Source: Actinotalea subterranea
Lineage (GTDB): Bacteria; Actinomycetota; Actinomycetes; Actinomycetales; Cellulomonadaceae
Reading direction: 5' to 3'
Assembly: GCF_008364845.1 (NCBI RefSeq)
Contig: NZ_VTTP01000001.1
Span: 581,594 to 645,593, forward strand
DNA: 64,000 nucleotides
Position numbers and translations under genes: made by a program. This document shows, piece by piece, positions 58,782 to 64,000 of this stretch (within the stretch, counting starts at the first letter, position 1; each line of letters begins with the position of its first letter). The notes below the pieces were generated by a model that made no database searches, had not been told where the DNA came from, and was given only the letters and a program-made list of their open reading frames with translations.

Positions 58782-59969
58782 ATGGCACCCGCCGGGTCCT
58801 ACCTCGCCGAGCTCGTCCGGATCAACGACACCCTGATCTGGTCCCACGACCGGACGGACTCGCTCATCGCAGCCGTCGCTGTCGTCCGCGACCTCATGGG
58901 CGCGCGGCTCGCACCCACCTACCTGCTCGACGAGGCGGGGAACCTGCTCGTCCTCGTCACAGACGACGAGCAGCGCGCCGTCCTCGGCGAGGGCTTCGCG
59001 ACCATGCCTGCGCACGAGCACGTGCGCGAGCCGTGGATCAACCCGCAGGAGTGGCCCGTCTCCGCGGCCGACCACCTGGACCATGAGGCGTGGACGAGCC
59101 TTCCGGCCGACTTCCGGGCCTGGTTCGGCGAGTCCGGCGTCGTCGTCTCCATCCACGCCGACGGACGCCACCTCGGCGCGGTGCTGCTGTGCTTCGACGG
59201 ACCGTTCACGCTCACCCAGGAGCGCAAGGAGTTCCTCGCCGCCGCCGGCCGCATCCTCGGCAACGCCGTGTACCGCTGGCAGGTCGGCAGCCGCGAGCGC
59301 GAGCTCGGTGCGCTCGAGGAGCGCCGCCGGCTGAGCGACGAGCTCCACGTGGACCTGTCCCAGCAGGTCGCGGCCGTGGGGCTGCACGCCGGGGTGATGC
59401 GGCTCGACGCGGTCGCGGGTGACACCGCCCGCCTCGCGCAGGACCTGGACCGGCTCGACGAGCTCGTCGGCGTCCTCGGCCGCAGCCTGCGTCACCAGAT
59501 GCTCGGCCTGCGCGCCGACGGGGAGATGGTCGGCGGCACGTTCGTCGACCAGGTGCGCGTGCACGTCGAGAACTTCCGGCGCCAGATCGGCATCCCCGTG
59601 ACGGTCGAGTGCCCGGGCGGCTGCACCGGTGACGAGGTGCCGCTGCCCGTCGCCGCCCAGCTCATCCGCGTGCTCCAGGAGGCGCTCGCGAACGTGCACC
59701 TGCACGCCCGGGCGGCGACCGTCACGGTGCGGGTGCTGCCGTCGCACACCCGGATCCGCCTCGAGGTCGAGGACGACGGCAACGGGTTCGACCCCACGAG
59801 CGTCCCCGACTCCCGCCTCGGCGTGGCCATCATGACCGAGCGCATGCAGCAGGTGGACGGCGTCGTGCACTTCGGACGGGGCGCGGCGGGCGGCACGCTC
59901 GTCACGGCCGAGGCCCCGCTGCACCCGGCCCGTCACGGGCGCGCGATCCCCGCAGGGACGGGTGCCTGA
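58782..59969 (+). CDS. Soluble GAF-type sensor histidine kinase (HisKA_3)
   Basis: 395 residues from ATG 58782. No ribosome site; TACGAT (58770-58775) lies six bases before the ATG, fitting a leaderless mRNA. No membrane helix; residues ~20-165 resemble a GAF-like sensor ('GARLAPTYLLDEAGNLLVL'). HisKA_3 phospho-acceptor His189 in 'LSDELHVDLSQQV' is followed by Val, where the family almost always has Asp or Glu. HATPase_c with N-box 'LIRVLQEALANVHLHA' and 'DDGNGFDP'. It probably reads an intracellular aromatic or redox signal and controls the neighbouring catabolic genes through the regulator encoded next. Confidence 0.9.
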   Translation: MAPAGSYLAELVRINDTLIWSHDRTDSLIAAVAVVRDLMGARLAPTYLLDEAGNLLVLVTDDEQRAVLGEGFATMPAHEHVREPWINPQEWPVSAADHLDHEAWTSLPADFRAWFGESGVVVSIHADGRHLGAVLLCFDGPFTLTQERKEFLAAAGRILGNAVYRWQVGSRERELGALEERRRLSDELHVDLSQQVAAVGLHAGVMRLDAVAGDTARLAQDLDRLDELVGVLGRSLRHQMLGLRADGEMVGGTFVDQVRVHVENFRRQIGIPVTVECPGGCTGDEVPLPVAAQLIRVLQEALANVHLHARAATVTVRVLPSHTRIRLEVEDDGNGFDPTSVPDSRLGVAIMTERMQQVDGVVHFGRGAAGGTLVTAEAPLHPARHGRAIPAGTGA

Positions 59970-60633
59970 CGTGGGCACCGGTCCGACGACCGTCCTCGTG
60001 GTCGACGACCACGCGCTGTTCCGCGACGGCCTCATGGCGCTGATCAGCCGCTGGGACGACTTCACGGTCATCGGCAGCGCCGCCGACGGCGCGGAGGCGG
60101 TCCGGCTCGCCGCGACCCTGCGGCCGCAGCTGATCCTCATGGACGTGCGCATGGCGGGCGTCGGGGGCGTCGAGGCCACGCGGCAGATCACGGCCGCCGA
60201 CCCGGACGTGCGCGTCGCGATGCTCACCATGTCGAGCCTCGGCGAGGACGTGTTCCAGGCGCTGCGCAACGGCGCGCACGGCTACCTCAGCAAGGACGAG
60301 CCCTCCGAGCGGCTGCACGCCGCCCTCGCCGGCCTGATGCGCGGCGAGACCGCGCTGTCGTCGACGATCGCGGCGATGGTGCTCGCCGAGTTCGGCCGGC
60401 CGGGCCAGGCGACCCACCACCTCGTCCCGCCCGCGCGTGAGCGGCTCTCCCAGCGCGAGCGTGACGTGCTGCGCCTGCTCGTCGACGGGCTGTCGAACGA
60501 GCAGATCGGCCAGGAGCTCTTCCTCAGCGAGGCCACGGTCAAGAAGCACCTCGGCAGCATCATGACCAAGCTCCACGTGCGTAACCGTGTCCAGGTCGCG
60601 GTGCTCGGCGTGCGCGAGGGGATCGTCGGCTGA
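59962..60633 (+). CDS. NarL/FixJ-family response regulator
   Basis: 223 residues from GTG 59962, overlapping the kinase stop by eight bases; GTG 59971 is an alternative. Receiver with Asp15-Asp16, phospho-acceptor Asp61 (LILMDVRMAG) and Lys in YLSKDEP; LuxR-type HTH at ~165-215 ('LSQRERDVLRLLVDGLSNEQ', 'EATVKKHLGSIMTKL'). It forms a pair with the kinase. An 18-bp perfect palindrome directly after its stop codon precedes the ETF operon and could be its target. Confidence 0.94.
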   Translation: MPDVGTGPTTVLVVDDHALFRDGLMALISRWDDFTVIGSAADGAEAVRLAATLRPQLILMDVRMAGVGGVEATRQITAADPDVRVAMLTMSSLGEDVFQALRNGAHGYLSKDEPSERLHAALAGLMRGETALSSTIAAMVLAEFGRPGQATHHLVPPARERLSQRERDVLRLLVDGLSNEQIGQELFLSEATVKKHLGSIMTKLHVRNRVQVAVLGVREGIVG

Positions 60634-60635
60634 GA

Positions 60636-60653
60636 GGTAGCCGATCGGCTACC
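60636..60653. promoter_or_regulatory. 18-bp perfect palindrome between regulator and ETF operon
   Basis: GGTAGCCGATCGGCTACC at 60636-60653 begins two bases after the response regulator stop. It is either a compact operator for the flavoprotein operon (starting at 60767) or a short terminator. A TTGACT at 60698-60703 might be a -35 box, but no matching -10 was seen. Confidence 0.5.
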
Positions 60654-60766
60654 CCGGTGTACCCGAAGGGGGCTGGCCCGGCAGCGGCCCGCGCGGCTTG
60701 ACTCGAAGGAGACGGGGCTGCGCCACGGCGCAGGCGCCCGTACGGGTCGCAGCGAAGGGTCGCCGG

Positions 60767-61498
60767 ATGAGGGCAGTGGTCGCCTACACGTGGGCACGGG
60801 ACGTCGCGGACGCCGCGGTCCGTCAGGACGGGACCGTCGAGTGGCGCAAGGACAAGATGTCGCCGGGCGAGGACGACCACGCGGCGCTCGCGGCAGGGCT
60901 CGCCCTCACCACCGACGGCGGCACCCTCGTAGGCCTGACCTGCGGCAACGGCGACGCGAGCTGGGCGCTGGCCCGCGGCGTCGAGCAGGCCGTGCACGTC
61001 ACCGACGCGACACCGCACGACGACGACGCGGCGACGGCGGCCGTCCTCGCCGCGGGCGTGCGGTCGATCGGGGCGGTCGACGTCGTGCTCGTCGGCGACA
61101 GCGAGGAGCACCCCGGTGTACCCGTGGCCCTGGCCGCGCACCTGGGCTGGCCTGCCGTGGTCGGTGTGACGACCGCCGCCGCGCGGGACGGGCGCGTCGA
61201 GGTGGTCCGCACCGTCGGAGACCTCGAGGAGACGCTCTCGCTCGCGCCGCCCGTGGTGGTCGCCGTGGCCGCGAGGTCCGCCGAGACCCGCGTCCCGGGC
61301 ATGAAGGAGCTGCTCGCCGCGCGCAAGCGCCCGGTGACGCGCACGACCCTCGCCGAGCTCGGCGTCGACGTCCCTGACACCCTCGTGGCCCGCGGCACGC
61401 GCCTACCGGCGACGGCCCCCACCCGGGTGTTCGACGGCGAGCCCGGCGAGGCCACCCGGCAGCTGGTCGCGGCACTGCGCAACGAGGGAGTCCTGTGA
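60767..61498 (+). CDS. etfB: Electron transfer flavoprotein beta subunit
   Basis: 243 residues from ATG 60767 (AAGG upstream). Adenine nucleotide alpha-hydrolase-like fold of ETF beta/FixA. Family segments visible are 'VVAYTWARDVADAAVRQDG' at the start, 'VDVVLVGDSEEHPGVPVALAAHLGWP' (usually DLVLVGKQAIDGD...) and 'VAVAARSAETRVPGMKELLAARKRPV'. It carries AMP and forms a heterodimer with the alpha subunit that shuttles electrons between flavoenzymes. The sequence is divergent at 'GEDDHAALAAGLAL', where housekeeping ETFs have NPFDEIAVEEAL, so it is likely a specialised paralogue serving the flavoprotein encoded downstream. Confidence 0.9.
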   Translation: MRAVVAYTWARDVADAAVRQDGTVEWRKDKMSPGEDDHAALAAGLALTTDGGTLVGLTCGNGDASWALARGVEQAVHVTDATPHDDDAATAAVLAAGVRSIGAVDVVLVGDSEEHPGVPVALAAHLGWPAVVGVTTAAARDGRVEVVRTVGDLEETLSLAPPVVVAVAARSAETRVPGMKELLAARKRPVTRTTLAELGVDVPDTLVARGTRLPATAPTRVFDGEPGEATRQLVAALRNEGVL

Positions 61499-62427
61499 TG
61501 AGCGCTACCGCAACCGGCGCGTGGGTGATCGCGACGGAGGAGAAGCGGCTCGCGGCGATGGTGCGCGCGGCCCGCGCGCTCGGTGGCACCGTCACCGTCG
61601 TGGCCGTCGGCCCGCGCGCGCTCGCGGACGCGGCGTCGGCGGCCGGCCCCGACGGCGTGCTGTGGCTCGAGCCCGCGGGCGCAGAGCCGGTCGAGGCCCA
61701 CGCCGCCCACGTGGCCGCCGCGGCCGCGGACGCCGCGCCCCGGACGCTCCTCGCGACCGTCGAGCCCGGTGCGCGCGCGCTGCTCGGCGCCGCCGCCGTC
61801 CGCCTGGGCGCCGCAGTCGTGCCGGGCGTGCTGAGCCTGCGCACCGAGGGCGAGGGCGTCGTCGTCGAGTGCTCCGCCGCCGGCGGCGCCGCCATCGCGA
61901 CGCTCGCCTGCCCCGGCCCGCTCGCCGCCCTGTTCGCGGGCGACGACGACGTCACCGCTGCGGCGGCGCCCTCGGCGCCCGTCCGGGTGCTCGACGACGG
62001 GACGGCCCCCGCCGACCTGCGCGTCGTCGGGCGCGCCGCGAGCGGGCGGTCCGCCGGTGTGCGGGACGCGGAGCGCGTGGTGTCGGTGGGCCGCGGCCTG
62101 AAGGCGAAGGCGGACCTGGCGCTCGTCGAGAGCCTCGCGTCGACGCTCGGGGCGGAGGTCGCGTGCTCGATGCCCGTGGCCGAGGACCTCGGCTGGGTCG
62201 CCAAGGAGAGGTACGTGGGCCGGTCCGGCCAGCACATCTCCCCGCGCCTCTACGTGGCCCTCGGCATCTCCGGGACGCCGCAGCACATGGAGGGCGTGCG
62301 CGAGGCCAAGGTCGTCGTCGCCGTGAACAACGACCCCGCGGCGGCGATCTTCCGGACGGCGGACTACGGGATCGTCGGCGACCTGTACGACGTCGTCCCC
62401 GCGCTCGTCGCGGCACTGAGCTCGTGA
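61498..62427 (+). CDS. etfA: Electron transfer flavoprotein alpha subunit
   Basis: 309 residues from ATG 61498, which shares its A with the stop codon of the beta gene; GGGAG lies upstream. C-terminal FAD-binding domain (~195-305) with 'VVSVGRGLKAKADLALVESLA', 'WVAKERYVGRSGQHISPRLY', 'ALGISGTPQHMEGV' and 'NNDPAAAIFRTADYGIVGDLYDVVP', matching ETF alpha/FixB very well. The canonical SGQTG is SGQHI here. It binds the FAD that accepts or donates electrons. Same operon as the fumarate-reductase-like flavoprotein. Confidence 0.94.
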   Translation: MSATATGAWVIATEEKRLAAMVRAARALGGTVTVVAVGPRALADAASAAGPDGVLWLEPAGAEPVEAHAAHVAAAAADAAPRTLLATVEPGARALLGAAAVRLGAAVVPGVLSLRTEGEGVVVECSAAGGAAIATLACPGPLAALFAGDDDVTAAAAPSAPVRVLDDGTAPADLRVVGRAASGRSAGVRDAERVVSVGRGLKAKADLALVESLASTLGAEVACSMPVAEDLGWVAKERYVGRSGQHISPRLYVALGISGTPQHMEGVREAKVVVAVNNDPAAAIFRTADYGIVGDLYDVVPALVAALSS

Positions 62428-62461
62428 CGCAGGGGTCACGCAACACGAAGGAGTGAGACAG

Positions 62462-63919
62462 ATGTCAGAACAGTTCGACGTCGAGTACGACCTGGTCGTC
62501 GTCGGGGGTGGCGGGTCAGGGCTGTCGTGCGCCGTGCAGGCCGCCCAGAACGGGCTCAGCGTGGCCGTGCTCGAGAAGATGCCGCAGCTCGGCGGCAGCT
62601 CGGCGTTCGCGGAGGGCCACGCGGCCTTCGAGTCCGACGAGCAGGTCAAGCGCGGGATCGACGTGTCCAAGGACGAGGCGTTCCGCGCTTACATGGACTA
62701 CAGCCACTGGCACGCGGACTCGACGATCGTCTCCCGGTTCGTGGAGAACGCGGCCACGACCATCGTGAAGATGCGTGACCTGGGTGCGGTCTACGAGGAG
62801 GTCATCGTGACCGCGGAGGACCAGCCCGGCGAGCTCGTGACCTGGCACATCCCGCAGGGTGAGGTCGCCCGGGTGCTCGAGCTCATGGAGGCCAGGGCAC
62901 GCGAGCTGGGCGTCGAGATCTACCTGTCGACCCCCGCCAAGGAGATCCTCAAGGCCGACGGGCGCGTGGCCGGGGTGGTCGCGACCGACTCCGACGGCGA
63001 GGACGTGCGCATCGGCGCCAAGGCCGTCGTGGTCGGCACCGGCGGGTTCGCGAAGAACCCGGAGATGCTCAACAAGTTCTCCGCGTGGGACTGCGGCGCC
63101 CAGATGATCAACGTGGGCGGCGAGGGCAACGAGGGCGACGGCCTGCAGATGATGTTCGACGTCGGCGCCAAGGAGTGGTCGTCGATCGGCACGCTCCTGC
63201 TCTTCCCGTTCATGCGCGGCAAGACCGTCATGTCCCACACCAACACGGCGGGCTTCCAGCCCTACCTGTGGGTGGACCGCGACGGGCGCCGCTGCACCAA
63301 CGAGATCTGCGGCCTCAACTTCGGCAACGCGGGCGACGTCGTCGCCAACCTGCCGGGCAGCTTCTACTGGGCGGTCATCGACCAGGCCCAGGTGGACCAC
63401 CTGGTGCAGGACGGCTGCGAGGTCGGGCTCGGCGTGTACGTCCGCACGGGCGAGAAGCTCACGAACCTCCCGATGGAGCTCGCCGCGGACGTCGAGGCAG
63501 GCACCGTGTTCCGGGGCGAGACGCTCGCGGAGCTCGCCGCGGGCATCGGGGTGTCGCCGGAGGTGCTCGAGGCCGAGGTCGCCGAGTACAACCGCATGTG
63601 CCACGACGGCAAGGACACCCGGTTCCACAAGGAGAAGTACCTCGTCCCCGTCGAGACGGGCCCGTACTTCGCCATCAAGATGGAGCCCGGGATCATGGTC
63701 ACGATGGGCGGCATCAAGATCGACGACCAGATGCGCGTCATCGACCAGGCCGGTGCGCCCATCCCCGGCCTGTACTCCGTGGGCTGCGACGCCGGCGGCC
63801 TGTTCGGCGACTCGTACATCCTCACGGTCCCCGGCTCGGCCAACGGGTTCGCCCTGACGTCGGGCTGGCTCGCAGCAGACCACGCCACCCAGATGATCAA
63901 GGAGTTGGCGACCGTCTGA
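62462..63919 (+). CDS. Fumarate reductase/urocanate reductase-like FAD flavoprotein
   Basis: 485 residues from ATG 62462 (GGAG upstream), 34 bases after the ETF alpha stop. N-terminal FAD motif GGGGSGLSCA (residues ~18-27) with LEKMPQLGGSS; C-terminal 'IPGLYSVGCDAGGLFGDSYI' FAD-binding segment as in the FrdA/urocanate reductase/3-ketosteroid dehydrogenase group. No FMN or heme domain, no signal peptide: a soluble cytoplasmic enzyme whose electrons probably pass through the ETF pair. It should interconvert a C-C single bond and double bond next to a carbonyl or carboxyl, for instance in an aryl side chain. Which substrate and direction is not known. Confidence 0.88.
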   Translation: MSEQFDVEYDLVVVGGGGSGLSCAVQAAQNGLSVAVLEKMPQLGGSSAFAEGHAAFESDEQVKRGIDVSKDEAFRAYMDYSHWHADSTIVSRFVENAATTIVKMRDLGAVYEEVIVTAEDQPGELVTWHIPQGEVARVLELMEARARELGVEIYLSTPAKEILKADGRVAGVVATDSDGEDVRIGAKAVVVGTGGFAKNPEMLNKFSAWDCGAQMINVGGEGNEGDGLQMMFDVGAKEWSSIGTLLLFPFMRGKTVMSHTNTAGFQPYLWVDRDGRRCTNEICGLNFGNAGDVVANLPGSFYWAVIDQAQVDHLVQDGCEVGLGVYVRTGEKLTNLPMELAADVEAGTVFRGETLAELAAGIGVSPEVLEAEVAEYNRMCHDGKDTRFHKEKYLVPVETGPYFAIKMEPGIMVTMGGIKIDDQMRVIDQAGAPIPGLYSVGCDAGGLFGDSYILTVPGSANGFALTSGWLAADHATQMIKELATV

Positions 63920-63924
63920 CCGCC

Positions 63925-63968
63925 GCGCGGGGGCGGAGGCGGCGGGCCCCTGGCCTCCACCCCCGCGC
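63925..63968 (+). terminator. Hairpin terminator of the flavoprotein operon
   Basis: Bases 63925-63940 pair with 63953-63968 over 16 positions with one mismatch, leaving a 12-base loop; the stem starts six bases after the flavoprotein stop codon. Confidence 0.75.
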
Positions 63969-63974
63969 CAACCG

Positions 63975-64000
63975 CCGAGGTCGCACATCCGCACCCAAGT
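63975..64000. repeat. Start of another 19-bp GAGGTCG-type array, cut by window edge
   Basis: CCGAGGTCGCACATCCGCA at 63975-63993 is one unit of the same 19-base family found at 58646-58683 and begins just past the terminator; the following CCCAAGT resembles the start of a second unit. The array probably continues outside the window. Confidence 0.65.

Noticed and set aside
62462-63919. 3-ketosteroid dehydrogenase indicating steroid degradation
   Set aside because: The fold is shared, but no other steroid-ring gene is present, while gentisate and CoA-pathway genes surround it.
1-64000. tRNA or rRNA genes, prophage or insertion sequences
   Set aside because: None recognised on either strand; no cloverleaf, integrase or transposase sequence was seen.

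Overview
The window comes from a very GC-rich actinobacterium. GTG starts are common, neighbouring genes often overlap by 4 bases (GTGA or ATGA), and lipoproteins carry LAAC, VAGC or ASGC lipoboxes. A mycothiol-dependent maleylpyruvate isomerase homologue (55.8-56.6 kb) also points to Actinobacteria. Large secreted, multi-domain glycan-active enzymes (GH81, GH43 and an alpha/alpha-barrel hydrolase) suggest a plant- or fungal-wall degrader of the Cellulomonadaceae/Promicromonosporaceae type (Cellulomonas, Cellulosimicrobium, Isoptericola); this placement is inferred from gene content, not measured. I saw no rRNA, tRNA, CRISPR array, insertion sequence or phage gene.

Left part (1-13 kb): a sugar ABC uptake operon (permease cut by the window edge, binding lipoprotein) is divergent from a glycogen-debranching-type glucosidase, with LacI-operator-like boxes between them. 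Then come an NhaA antiporter fused to a DsbA-like domain, a repeat-rich intergenic region, a SARP/BTAD regulator, an alpha/beta hydrolase, a PQQ-type sugar dehydrogenase lipoprotein, a small membrane protein and Dps.

Glycan part (13.8-35 kb): a translationally coupled pair of giant secreted enzymes (17.5-23.7 kb and 13.8-17.5 kb) ends in a strong hairpin. A LacI regulator and a secreted GH81 beta-1,3-glucanase with two CBM6-like domains lie at 30.3-34.8 kb. Between them are a DUF2975-like/XRE pair, an aldose-epimerase-like protein, an Imm5-like protein, a MarR/EamA exporter pair with a notable promoter, an isochorismatase-fold hydrolase and two small exported or membrane proteins. A NarL-type two-component system, a PAP2 phosphatase and small housekeeping genes (DUF2200, GNAT, RidA, CGNR) follow to 40.2 kb.

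Right part (40.2-64 kb) is one dense catabolic island for aromatic compounds that appears to converge on gentisate. Operon A (44.5 to 40.3 kb, minus) has an FAH-family hydrolase, an ADP-forming acyl-CoA synthetase and an FAD aromatic monooxygenase, divergent from a PaaX regulator. Operon B (50.4 to 45.5 kb, minus) has an AMP-forming CoA ligase, thiolase, MaoC hydratase, SDR dehydrogenase and thioesterase, a beta-oxidation-like side-chain module preceded by a second PaaX regulator. Operon C (51.6-55.2 kb, plus) is a NitT/TauT-type ABC importer. Operon D (58.5 to 55.2 kb, minus) has gentisate 1,2-dioxygenase, fumarylpyruvate-hydrolase-like FAH, maleylpyruvate isomerase and a MarR regulator. A soluble two-component system (58.8-60.6 kb) and an operon of ETF beta, ETF alpha and a fumarate-reductase-like flavoprotein (60.8-63.9 kb) complete it. 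My working model is import of an aromatic acid, CoA activation, side-chain shortening, hydrolysis to a hydroxybenzoate, ring hydroxylation to gentisate, and cleavage to pyruvate and fumarate. The flavoprotein with its own ETF would supply a redox step not covered by an acyl-CoA dehydrogenase. The substrate is not determined by the sequence.
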